A DNA stretch of 64,000 bases from positions 186,001 through 250,000 of the forward strand of contig NZ_RQEV01000010.1 of NCBI RefSeq assembly GCF_004771275.1, read 5' to 3'. The DNA is from Leptospira fluminis (GTDB lineage: Bacteria; Spirochaetota; Leptospiria; Leptospirales; Leptospiraceae). Made by a program: the position numbers and the translations under genes. The notes beneath the pieces were generated by a model, which had not been told where the DNA came from, made no database searches, and saw only the letters and a list, made by a program, of their open reading frames with translations. This document shows positions 56,247-64,000 of this stretch, piece by piece (position 1 is the first letter of the stretch; every line of letters starts with the position of its first letter).

Positions 56247-56744
56247 ATCTATCCTTCTTCTATGGGAACCCGCACAGGGGCAACTGTCAATCCTTTTGAA
56301 ACATAAACCGGAAAAACCTCCTCCAGGATTCGAGATAACGGACGTTAACGCGCGTTCCGCCCTTGTTGAGATTTAATCTCCGAAATTCTCCTCGCTTCCT
56401 TTGCTCGGCTCAGGAAGGAGGAGAATGGCCGTCGGTCTGGAGATAATTTTTTTCCCAATTTGTTTCCGATTCTTCATCGGATCGAAACGGAAAAAACCGA
56501 GGATTCGGTATGGAGAAGAGAGTCTATGGAATACATTTTTAGGCCGGACATTCTTATAACGGAGGGAATGATCTGCGTTTGTTTTTATCTCATCCATAAA
56601 ATACAATCCGGACAGCGCTCTAAACCGAAAACGGGAAAATAATCCGCGTAACGATCGTTCTGTTTTTACTTTAAAAAGTTGGTGACAAAACTATCTCTTC
56701 CGGTAATTTCTTAAGAAAACTCTCCAAAAAGAGGAAGCGCCAAA
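56247..56744. other. Divergent intergenic region between nuoA and the MaoC gene
   Basis: 498 bp without a supported gene. It must hold the nuo promoter and the MaoC-gene promoter. It contains the strong hairpin at 56385-56426, a smaller palindrome GAGATTTAATCTC at 56368-56380, and AACGCGCGTT at 56347-56356. A frame at 56460-56642 lacks gene features. Confidence 0.55.
56385..56426. repeat. Strong 15-bp hairpin upstream of nuoA
   Basis: ATTCTCCTC (56385-56393) pairs with GAGGAGAAT (56418-56426), and CTTCCT (56395-56400) with AGGAAG (56412-56417). The stem has one bulged G and an 11-nt loop. It could be an RNA structure in the nuo leader, a terminator for rightward transcription (a T-run begins about 16 nt later), or a repeat element. 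Confidence 0.65.
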
Positions 56745-57209
56745 ATGGCTAAGTTGGTTTTATCTAGTTTTGCGGAACTCGAAGCATACGTAGGAAAAGA
56801 ACTGGGAACATCCGAACCCCACGAAATCACCCAAGCACAGATCGACAAATTCGCGGAGGCAACTCTGGACCACCAGTGGATCCATACGGATCCGGCCCGA
56901 GCCGCCAAAGAATCTCCGTTTGGCACTACGATCGCCCACGGATATCTGACTCTTTCCATGGCCCCCTATCTTCTTGCCCAGATCCTGGAACTGAAAAACA
57001 TCAAAATGGGGATCAATTACGGGATGGAAAAACTCCGATTTATGGATCCCGTCAAAGTCGGATCGAAACTGAAATTGCGCGCGGAACTGATGGAATTGAA
57101 GGACCTTCGCGGAACGGCTAGGATGACCCTCAAGCTTAGCTTCGAGGTGGAAGGAGCCCCAAAACCGGCGGCAGTCGGCGAAGTGATCTACCTCTACCAG
57201 TTCGGTTGA
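56745..57209 (+). CDS. MaoC-like hydratase (hot-dog fold)
   Basis: 154 residues. [45 protein letters not shown] has the catalytic Asp/His dyad (DHQWIHTD) of R-hydratases and nodulation N-type proteins. It hydrates or dehydrates acyl-CoA. Followed after 37 bp by a MarR regulator, likely cotranscribed. Confidence 0.92.
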   Translation: MAKLVLSSFAELEAYVGKELGTSEPHEITQAQIDKFAEATLDHQWIHTDPARAAKESPFGTTIAHGYLTLSMAPYLLAQILELKNIKMGINYGMEKLRFMDPVKVGSKLKLRAELMELKDLRGTARMTLKLSFEVEGAPKPAAVGEVIYLYQFG

Positions 57210-57246
57210 TTCCGGAACCGCCAACAGGAATGATTAGCGCGTTTGC

Positions 57247-57672
57247 ATGAATCCCCGTACGATTATTTATCTGATTTCCCGCATTCGGGACGAATTCCAT
57301 AGACACTTGAACCGAGAACTCAAGGAAAAAGGGCTCGGGCAACTTTCCACCACTCACGCGGACATACTATTCGCCCTCGCCATGTCCAAAAAGGTTCCTA
57401 TGCAGGAAATCGCCAAGATGATCGATAGGGATAAATCCACGCTAACTGCCTTGGTGGATAAATTGGAGGATTTAGGATACGTGGAACGGGTACGGGACGA
57501 CGAGGACCAGAGGGTGGTGAACCTGCAGTTGACCCGTAAGGCGTATTCAATACGACCGATCATGCTCGGAATTTCCAGGTCCTTACTTTCGGGTTTGTAC
57601 AAAGGGTTTTCGGAATCCGAAAAAAAGGAGCTGGTCAGGCTCCTCGATAAACTTTATAAAAACATGAAATAG
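57247..57672 (+). CDS. MarR-family regulator
   Basis: 141 residues. A winged helix with [59 protein letters not shown], the diagnostic MarR recognition helix and wing. C-terminal dimerisation helices follow. It may respond to an aromatic or fatty-acid ligand linked to the MaoC protein (inference). Confidence 0.92.
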   Translation: MNPRTIIYLISRIRDEFHRHLNRELKEKGLGQLSTTHADILFALAMSKKVPMQEIAKMIDRDKSTLTALVDKLEDLGYVERVRDDEDQRVVNLQLTRKAYSIRPIMLGISRSLLSGLYKGFSESEKKELVRLLDKLYKNMK

Positions 57673-57677
57673 TGCTT

Positions 57678-59381
57678 CTATAAAAAGAATTCCTGGATAG
57701 ACACCAGGATCTCCTTTTCCTCGGGATTCCGACCTACGATCTGCTCCGGCTTTCTGCGACGCCCCGGAGTCCACGGATTCAATAAATTTCTGTATTTGGC
57801 AAGAAGAGAGCTGATCTTTTCCTTCTCCATCTCTTTCACTTTTCTCAGATCCGGAACGATCAGGGAATTCAAATCTCCCGGTTCCACTTTTCTGAGCCCT
57901 TGGGCGTATTCCCTAGTCCTGGATTCCAATTCCTTATGAGCGTGAGGAGTGATCAGATAGGCGAACAACAACTCTTCCATCCCGGCGTATTCCGGCTTCG
58001 CGGTAAATCCGTGAAAACAGGTGAGATTGACGGCGGGGCTGGAGTTCAAAACGAATCGGATATCCTGTCGATGAAAGGAGGTGGCAAGAATTCGAGAAGG
58101 CTCCCTACTTTCCTGGGAATGCCAAGGTCTCCTTTTGGAAGGCAGAAATCGATTCGGCACTCCCCTGCGGATCCCTTCTTCCAAATACTTCCGGATTCCC
58201 GTATGATCCTCCACATTTAGGATCTCTTTAGCGTCCAAAAGCCATACCTTGGCCCCGCCGGAACGCAACACGTCCCAATCGTCTCCGGTAAAGAAAGGAG
58301 AAAGGGCATACTGCGCCTTAGGAATGGAGCTGCGAAGAAACTCCGAAGGGATTTTCAGACTTGAGGCCTCCTTTTCCGACAAAAGAAAGAATCCGTTGTC
58401 TCCTGTGGCGATCCCTCTACGGAATTTTCCGAATTCTAGGATGGAAACCCAGTCGTATCGACCTCCTTTGGACATACTCACATAATTATTGTTATACGGA
58501 ATTTTCGCATCACTTTTTATTCTGAAAAGAATTTCTCTATCTTCTCGAAAAGAGTGAGTCCACTTGTGCTCCGCCTTTAGACTGGCGGTGCGCCACTGGA
58601 GATTTTTCCCGTATATCCCTTCGGAGATCAGGGAAGAAGAAATCCTAGACCACAGAAAACCGGGAACTTCCGGCTTTGCGTTTTCCAGGAATAGGATGCA
58701 AGAGGAGGTTACCGCTCCCGAAAACAAAGGCCAAGGGGAATCCAAGAGAAGGATCCTCCTCAAAGTTCCGGATTCCAAAAGCGTCTTCTTGACCGGGATT
58801 CCGTATCCTGCATTCAGAAATTCGTATGGAAGGAGCACTGCGGCACGACCCTTCTCCTTTAGAAGCGAGAGGATCTTCAACAGAAAGAACACGTAAAGGT
58901 TGGCCGTTCCCGGAATGGCTACGCCCGTCTTCTCCTTAAAGGATTTTAAAAGATCGTTTCCTAGCTTGGAGTGGCTCAGTCGTTTGTACGGAGGATTGCA
59001 TAGGATTGCGTCGAAAGAAGTCTCCACTTCCGCGTTCAAAAAATCTCCGAGATTCAAAAATCTTGCATTCGGCGGAATCTCCTCCTCTTCCAGATTCCGT
59101 TCGCATTCCCGAAATAAGACCGGATCGATTTCCCAACCGTGAAATTCGACGGGCCGACAAAATTCCGTCTTTGTCCTGTTAAAGACGGAAAAGAAAATTC
59201 CCTTCCCCGCCGCGGGATCCAGAATCCGAAACGGAGTCTCCTTTTTCCACTCGGCCTCCGAATCTCGGACCCATTCAACCATGATCCTAGCCAAGGCAGG
59301 CGGAGTAAAAAATTGTCCCAATTCCTTCGAGGATGAGATCAACGTATGTAAAGAAATATTTTCCGTTGGCTGAATGAACAT
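57678..59381 (-). CDS. Orphan N6-adenine DNA methyltransferase
   Basis: 567 residues. GQFFTPPALARIMVEW (about 22-37), the SAM motif ILDPAAGKGIFFSVF (about 53-67) and the catalytic NPPY (129-132) in DAILCNPPYKRLSHSKLG mark a gamma-class N6-adenine methyltransferase (M.TaqI/Eco57I-like). The C-terminal half (about 270-530) has mixed alpha/beta sequence with no catalytic motif, likely the target-recognition domain. No restriction gene lies beside it. It may methylate the chromosome or be an immunity or epigenetic gene. The stop lies 5 bp from the MarR stop (convergent). Confidence 0.9.
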   Translation of the reverse strand: MFIQPTENISLHTLISSSKELGQFFTPPALARIMVEWVRDSEAEWKKETPFRILDPAAGKGIFFSVFNRTKTEFCRPVEFHGWEIDPVLFRECERNLEEEEIPPNARFLNLGDFLNAEVETSFDAILCNPPYKRLSHSKLGNDLLKSFKEKTGVAIPGTANLYVFFLLKILSLLKEKGRAAVLLPYEFLNAGYGIPVKKTLLESGTLRRILLLDSPWPLFSGAVTSSCILFLENAKPEVPGFLWSRISSSLISEGIYGKNLQWRTASLKAEHKWTHSFREDREILFRIKSDAKIPYNNNYVSMSKGGRYDWVSILEFGKFRRGIATGDNGFFLLSEKEASSLKIPSEFLRSSIPKAQYALSPFFTGDDWDVLRSGGAKVWLLDAKEILNVEDHTGIRKYLEEGIRRGVPNRFLPSKRRPWHSQESREPSRILATSFHRQDIRFVLNSSPAVNLTCFHGFTAKPEYAGMEELLFAYLITPHAHKELESRTREYAQGLRKVEPGDLNSLIVPDLRKVKEMEKEKISSLLAKYRNLLNPWTPGRRRKPEQIVGRNPEEKEILVSIQEFFL

Positions 59382-59539
59382 TTATCCCAGAAAACCGTCC
59401 GCCTATTTAGCGTTAATACGACGGATACGTATTAGAAGATGCTTACAAGCCGAATTGGAGAAACAAAAAAAAGGGAAAATTTCCGAAGAAAACTCTTTAG
59501 TATACGCTTAGTATACAAATAGATTTGTAAAAAGTACGT

Positions 59540-60505
59540 CTAAGGAACCTTAGGTGAAAGCTTTTCACCAATTAATCGCGCAACGGATTCCAGTTGCACT
59601 TCTTTTGCCAAGTCGAGTGCAGTTTTGCCTTGGATGTCGGTGAGAGCCACATCCGCTCCTAAACCTAGGAGTTTTTCCGCGGCTCCGACGTTCTTTCTGG
59701 AAATTGCCTCCATCAAAGGAGTGGTGCCTTGGGCGTCCCGTTGGTTGATATTCGTTCCCGCCTTCGACAGTAGGTCGAAAATTTTCGGATCCGAGCCCAG
59801 AGTTTCGGTGGCATAATGGAATGCGTTGCGAGCTCCGATTTGTCTGACCCCTTCGACCGTCTGAATTTCCTTTAGCCTGCTGGTAAAGACGGGCTTTGCT
59901 CCATTATTCAGTAAAAATTCGGTGATCGCAAGGTCCGGAGGAGAGGAAGCTCCACCGACAGCCAAAAAGAGCGGGTATTCCTCGGGGCCGCCGGGATCAT
60001 GATTGGGGTTGGCGCCGTTCTCAACCAAAAACTTAGTAAGAATCAGATTCTTATTTCGGATAGCTATGTTCAGGAGGGAAACCGGATGTTGCTCTTCCCC
60101 TTTTCGAGCAGCGTATTCCACCTGGGCTCCCGACTCGATCAGTCGTTTTGCCTCGGCCAGATCGTCCATGTCCGGAACCTTTACTTTTAGCAGAGGCTGG
60201 AGTCGATAAAATAGGACAGAGTTTCCTTCCTGGTCCTGGGCGTTCAGATTTGCGCCGTTTTTGATCAGAAATTCGACCACTTCTTCTCCGCTCGCTACCA
60301 TCAGTGCAGTGCGACCGTTCCCGTCTTTCGCATCGATCTTAGCGCCTTGGCTCAGAAAGCCTTCCACTTTTTTGAGAGCCCCTTCTTTGACCGCTAATAG
60401 AAATTCCGAGTCCAGCTCGGGAGAGGCGAGGATAGGGAGGGAAAAGACTAGAATCCCAAGAATCCAGCGTTTCCAGGGTGTTTTTTGATGCGCTTGTCGT
60501 ACCAT
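59540..60505 (-). CDS. Exported ankyrin-repeat protein
   Basis: 321 residues. A signal peptide (about 1-28, WILGILVFSLPILASP) precedes about seven ankyrin repeats: DAKDGNGRTALMVAS, VVEFLIKNGANLNAQDQEGNSVL, LLNIAIRNKNLILTKFLVENGANPN, TPLMEAISRKNVGAAEKLLGLGADVALTDIQGKTALDLAKE. It acts in the periplasm or at the surface by protein binding; its partner is unknown. Divergent from the amidase gene. Confidence 0.9.
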   Translation of the reverse strand: MVRQAHQKTPWKRWILGILVFSLPILASPELDSEFLLAVKEGALKKVEGFLSQGAKIDAKDGNGRTALMVASGEEVVEFLIKNGANLNAQDQEGNSVLFYRLQPLLKVKVPDMDDLAEAKRLIESGAQVEYAARKGEEQHPVSLLNIAIRNKNLILTKFLVENGANPNHDPGGPEEYPLFLAVGGASSPPDLAITEFLLNNGAKPVFTSRLKEIQTVEGVRQIGARNAFHYATETLGSDPKIFDLLSKAGTNINQRDAQGTTPLMEAISRKNVGAAEKLLGLGADVALTDIQGKTALDLAKEVQLESVARLIGEKLSPKVP

Positions 60506-60702
60506 AAATTCCCTTTTTTTGCCCCTCGGCCTATATTGAAAAAACCCTCGATTCGGAAAATGAAAATTCCTCTCACCCAGGGAATTGCCTTGACCTCCTC
60601 CCCTTCTACCGAATGCTTCTCCCCTTTAGAAAGCTCTTTTACCCTTTTAGTTCGCGTTTTTTACTTCGAAGCGAACGGTTCGGAGCGTTGGAAAGGTTGG
60701 TT

Positions 60703-62193
60703 ATGGGAAAGGAAAAGTTGAATTTCGATCGTTATGACGCCTTAGGACTCTCGGAACTGATTCGAAAGAAAAAGGTTCATCCGAAAGAACTACTAGAATA
60801 TTCGACGAAAAAAATCGAATCCCTTAACCCGAAATTGAACGCGGTGGTGCAACTCACCGTAGAACAGGCCAAAAACAGACTTTCGACGGGCAAAATTCCG
60901 AAGGGTCCTTTTTTCGGAGTACCAATTCTGATCAAGGACATGATCCATAGCGTAAGAGGAGAACGGATGACGTCCGGCTCCAAAGCGTACGATAAGTACC
61001 TGTCACCGGATGATTCCGAATTCGTATCCCGCCTGAGAAAGGCAGGTTTCGTTTTTTTAGGTACGACCAACGTGCCCGAATTTGCTCTGATGGGAATAAC
61101 GGAACCTAAGTTGCATGGCCCGACAAGGAATCCTTGGGATCCGGAAAGAACTCCGGGAGGTTCTAGTGGAGGTTCCGCAGCGGCAGTCGCCTCCGGTATG
61201 GTGTCTTTAGCCACAGGCTCGGATGGAGGCGGTTCCATTCGGATTCCGGCCGCGTATTGCGGATTATTCGGGTTAAAACCGTCTCGGGGCCGTGTTCCCG
61301 TTTATCCGTTAGGCAGGATCTGGCAGGGAGCTTCCGCGGACCATGTGATCACTAAGTCCGTAAGGGACAGCGCGGCCGTGCTCGATTTGGTTTCCGGCTT
61401 GTCTCATCCGGAAGCGTTCGAGTTGGAAAAACCGAGAACTCCGTATCTGGCGGAAACGAAAAAGCATCCCGGTAAATTAAGAATCGCTTATTCGATCGAG
61501 TCTCCGATCGGAACCGGAGTGAACGAGGACCATTCCGTCGCCGTCCTCGATACGGTTAAGTTGTTGAAATCCTTAGGTCATAAAGTGACGGAAGCGAAGC
61601 CGGATATCGACGGGAAAAAATTGGCCGCTTCCTTCCTCATGATGTATTTCGGTGAAGTAGCCTCCGAATTGCAGATCGCGAAATCATTTTTAGGCAGAAA
61701 AGCCTCCATGAGAGACGTGGAGTCTACGACCTGGATCTTGGGACTCCTAGGTTTTTCGGTTTCCGCAGGAGAGTTCGTTTCCCAAATGAAATATTGGGAC
61801 CAGGCCTCCTATAGGATGGGAGAATTCCACAAAGACTACGATCTATATCTCACTCCTACTACCGCGGAACCTCCGGCAAAGATCGGAGAATTGGCTCCGA
61901 AGTTCTACGAAGAAATCGCGATGCAGATCGTGGGTCGACTGGGATTGGGCAAGCTGTTGTTGGCGACCGGACTCGTGGACCAACTCGTGGAAAAGAACCT
62001 TTCCAGAACTCCCTTTACGCAACTGGCCAACCTGACGGGCCAACCTTCGGTTTCCATTCCACTTTCCCGGACTCGGTTGGGACTCCCGATCGGATTGATG
62101 TTCACTGCGGCGAGAGGGAGGGAGGATATTTTGATCCGTCTGGCTTCTCAACTGGAAAAAGCTAGGCCCTGGGCGGACTTGGCCAAAAGTTAA
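60703..62193 (+). CDS. Amidase signature enzyme
   Basis: 496 residues from the ATG at 60703 (GGAAAGG upstream). The Ser-cisSer-Lys triad is present: VPILIKDM with Lys78, GGSSGGSAA with Ser154/Ser155, and TGSDGGGSIRIPA with nucleophile Ser178. Members hydrolyse amides (fatty acid amides, peptides) or form GatA. There is no gatB/gatC beside it and the Ala/Leu-rich C-terminal part differs from GatA, so a stand-alone amidase is more likely. Confidence 0.9.
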   Translation: MGKEKLNFDRYDALGLSELIRKKKVHPKELLEYSTKKIESLNPKLNAVVQLTVEQAKNRLSTGKIPKGPFFGVPILIKDMIHSVRGERMTSGSKAYDKYLSPDDSEFVSRLRKAGFVFLGTTNVPEFALMGITEPKLHGPTRNPWDPERTPGGSSGGSAAAVASGMVSLATGSDGGGSIRIPAAYCGLFGLKPSRGRVPVYPLGRIWQGASADHVITKSVRDSAAVLDLVSGLSHPEAFELEKPRTPYLAETKKHPGKLRIAYSIESPIGTGVNEDHSVAVLDTVKLLKSLGHKVTEAKPDIDGKKLAASFLMMYFGEVASELQIAKSFLGRKASMRDVESTTWILGLLGFSVSAGEFVSQMKYWDQASYRMGEFHKDYDLYLTPTTAEPPAKIGELAPKFYEEIAMQIVGRLGLGKLLLATGLVDQLVEKNLSRTPFTQLANLTGQPSVSIPLSRTRLGLPIGLMFTAARGREDILIRLASQLEKARPWADLAKS

Positions 62194-62270
62194 CTAAAAA
62201 GTCCGACGTCGAAAGGAGTCGCTTTCACTTCCCACTTTACAAATCCCAAGTGATCGCATTAGGTATCCGT

Positions 62271-62756
62271 ATGTCCTTAAGTCATGACGAATTCAAAAAC
62301 GCACTTTCTCATTTCGCGTCCGGAGTGACGGTTGTCACCTTCACGGATATGACCCGTACAGGCGGATTGACTGTGAGTAGTTTTAGTTCTCTGTCCTTGG
62401 ATCCTCCTTTGATACTGTTCAACCTACAAAAGAATATCTCCAGCCACGATCCGCTTCTCTCTTCCGGAAAGTTCACTGTAAACATCCTTGCTTCGGAGCA
62501 GGCGGAGCTTTCCAACCAATTTGCGTCCGGAAAAATCGATAAGCACGAATTGATCCAAAAATTAGCCTGCGATCTAGGGCATAACGGGGTTCCGTATCTT
62601 TCCGGAACCCTGGCAAGAATCGAGTGCGATTTGGAAAAAGAGATCGATGGTGGAGATCATACGATCGTGGTCGGACGTGTACTTTTCGCCGCCTCGGACG
62701 ACTCCAAACATCCGCTTTTGTATTATCGAAGGAAATACAGAGAGTTCGCCGATTAA
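62271..62756 (+). CDS. Flavin reductase-like domain protein
   Basis: 161 residues. The FMN-binding split-barrel of the HpaC/flavin reductase family: FKNALSHFASGVTVVTF, GLTVSSFSSLSLDPPLILFNLQ, FTVNILASEQAELSNQFA and DHTIVVGRVL. It reduces free flavin with NAD(P)H for a partner oxygenase; none is adjacent. The start at 62271 is preferred to a GTG 7 codons upstream. Confidence 0.92.
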   Translation: MSLSHDEFKNALSHFASGVTVVTFTDMTRTGGLTVSSFSSLSLDPPLILFNLQKNISSHDPLLSSGKFTVNILASEQAELSNQFASGKIDKHELIQKLACDLGHNGVPYLSGTLARIECDLEKEIDGGDHTIVVGRVLFAASDDSKHPLLYYRRKYREFAD

Positions 62757-62766
62757 ATAGATACCG

Positions 62767-63549
62767 CTATTCGAACGTAAGTTTTTGGAGGTCCGCTTTC
62801 CGGACGGACTTGCGTTCCGTGATCATAAGAGGAACTCGAAATTCCGTCCTTTGGAGTTTATCCTTTGCGATAAATTTGACCCCATCGGATTTCGTTTCTA
62901 TCTCGACTTCATGGTCGTTTTGGGCAAAGATCCTACCTTCGACCGTACTACCGTCCTTTAAATGAAGCCTGTCCACAGTCCCTCCATCTGGGTCGGAGAA
63001 CTGCCTTTCCAAAGTGATGTTTTCAGCGTCAAAGCCTAGAATCTTACTCGAAAACGTTTCTCCTGAAACCAAATGAACGGTGACTTTTCCGGACATGGCC
63101 ATCCGGTACAATTGCTGTTCTACCGTTTCGCTTTGGTGATCCCAGTGATTCGCATATAGGCCTTCTTCGCAAAACTCCACGATAAAGGTCCGTTTGGTGA
63201 TCGTAAAAAGCCAACCTAAAAGAATCGTGACAGTATAGTCGTGCCATTTTGCCGTTTCTGTCGTACGGATCGTCTTTCCCGGCGGCGGCTCCGGTAAGGG
63301 AGAATTCAAAGGAGGAATCAAGCCGAAGAAAACGGAAGACTTCCATGCCGGAATGAGACCTCCGAGAAAGGACCAACGGGATTGAACGGATTCTATCTTG
63401 CAGGAAGCGGAAGACTCGGCGGCGAGAATCATTCGATTTTCCGGATTCGTGCTGATTCTCTTTTCGAGCGTACAGAAATTCAGCAATACGGGAATTGCAA
63501 GAAAAGCGCATGAAAGGAATTTATTTCGCTTAACGATGCTTTGCTTCAT
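62767..63549 (-). CDS. Lipoprotein of unknown function
   Basis: 260 residues. The signal ends VLLNFC (Cys26). A hydrophobic stretch follows (about 115-130, YTVTILLGWLFTITKRTF), suggesting a second membrane contact. The C-terminal part is beta-rich with KVTVHLVSGETFSSKILGFD and VDRLHLKDGSTVEGRIFAQND, which looks like two SH3-like or 'LKDGSTVEG' repeats common in spirochaetal exported proteins. The function is unknown. Convergent with the flavin reductase gene. Confidence 0.78.
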   Translation of the reverse strand: MKQSIVKRNKFLSCAFLAIPVLLNFCTLEKRISTNPENRMILAAESSASCKIESVQSRWSFLGGLIPAWKSSVFFGLIPPLNSPLPEPPPGKTIRTTETAKWHDYTVTILLGWLFTITKRTFIVEFCEEGLYANHWDHQSETVEQQLYRMAMSGKVTVHLVSGETFSSKILGFDAENITLERQFSDPDGGTVDRLHLKDGSTVEGRIFAQNDHEVEIETKSDGVKFIAKDKLQRTEFRVPLMITERKSVRKADLQKLTFE

Positions 63550-63838
63550 TTTTCTCGATCCTATTCCTTACAACCCGGAACCCGTTTTTTGTCGAAAGTA
63601 TTCATGCAGCAAAGGCCACACAAGTAAAATTAAGGATTAAAACAGGATCGTTCCAAAGACGAACATCGTAGCGGACAAACTCGAAAGGCTTTCTTGGTAA
63701 ACGATCCATGCGCTCCCGCGCAAACCTCTCTTCCCAACCGTCGATCCGTACCATCGTTCGCCCTACCCCTGTTACGAACCGCCAAAACTCCTAATTCTAG
63801 TTTCCCTGGGACGTTGAGCGGGAAAAACTGGTCCCGTA

Positions 63839-64000
63839 ATGGAAAAAGAAGCCGTTTCCCTCGAAGATGCCCTGGAGCACGGACTCACTGCGGATGAATT
63901 CGCCAAGATACAAGAAATATTGGGAAGAGTTCCCAATTCTACTGAACTCGGAATCTTCTCGGCCATGTGGTCCGAGCATTGTTCGTATAAAAATTCCATT
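63839..64000 (+). CDS. purL: Phosphoribosylformylglycinamidine synthase II, N-terminus
   Basis: 54 residues, cut by the right edge. [30 protein letters not shown] and [19 protein letters not shown] are diagnostic of the small-type PurL of the purine pathway. The ribosome-binding site is weak. The partner PurQ/PurS genes are not in the window. Confidence 0.95.
   Translation, partial: MEKEAVSLEDALEHGLTADEFAKIQEILGRVPNSTELGIFSAMWSEHCSYKNSI

Noticed and set aside
56760..57224. Antisense frame the same length as the MaoC gene
   Set aside because: It mirrors the MaoC codons on the other strand; the MaoC frame has clear family motifs and the antisense one has none.

Overview
The window looks like a chromosomal segment of a Leptospira species (spirochaete). 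This is an inference from gene content: many exported proteins have relaxed spirochaetal lipoboxes, PAS/REC signalling genes are dense, there is an alginate-export-type outer-membrane porin, and a complex I cluster and the order rplM-rpsI-alaS-yajQ are present. Base composition judged by eye is about mid-40s % GC. That would fit the intermediate (P2-type) species better than L. interrogans, but I cannot compute it here. I saw no rRNA, tRNA, CRISPR array or intact insertion sequence.

Layout. 1-5 kb: end of an unrecognised gene, a GT2 glycosyltransferase, and a GAF-PAS histidine kinase overlapping a REC-EAL c-di-GMP phosphodiesterase. 5-15.9 kb: accessory envelope and signalling genes, namely lipoproteins, an S33-type hydrolase lipoprotein, a tandem-PAS kinase with an Rcp1-type regulator, a DoxX-like protein, a 55-residue small protein, an outer-membrane protein, a GlxA-type AraC regulator and a DUF1304 protein. 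16-22.5 kb: an ammonium-transporter/histidine-kinase fusion followed by a porin gene with a clear sigma-54 (-24/-12) promoter, a FecR-domain lipoprotein, and a small two-gene unit. 23-26 kb: a divergent ArsR/SRPBCC pair with matching palindromic operators over both -10 boxes, then a low-density island with a secreted PAN/Apple-like protein and probable gene remains.

26-34 kb: a leftward envelope/proteolysis cluster (M16 peptidase pair, metallo-beta-lactamase-fold protein, O-methyltransferase, periplasmic protein, cell-wall amidase) with divergent lipoproteins. 34-39 kb: housekeeping genes rplM, rpsI, alaS, yajQ, with a terminator-like hairpin just before alaS and a GC-rich palindromic element upstream of rplM. 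39-44 kb: YceI-like protein, thiL, DUF418 membrane protein, and a kinase with a FixL-like PAS domain plus its receiver protein. 44-56 kb: a tightly overlapping respiratory complex I operon, nuoABCDEF-H-JKLMN, with an SseB-like gene at its end; nuoG and nuoI are not in it. 56-64 kb: MaoC-like hydratase, MarR regulator, an orphan N6-adenine methyltransferase, an exported ankyrin protein, an amidase, a flavin reductase, a lipoprotein, and the start of purL.

The most interesting points are the Amt-kinase fusion beside a sigma-54-driven porin (a possible ammonium-sensing outer-membrane response), the FixL-like PAS that keeps the heme-ligand His and distal Arg at the exact FixL spacing, and the symmetric operator design between the ArsR and SRPBCC genes. 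Starts were moved inward from the longest open frame where a ribosome-binding site, signal peptide or family N-terminus supported it.
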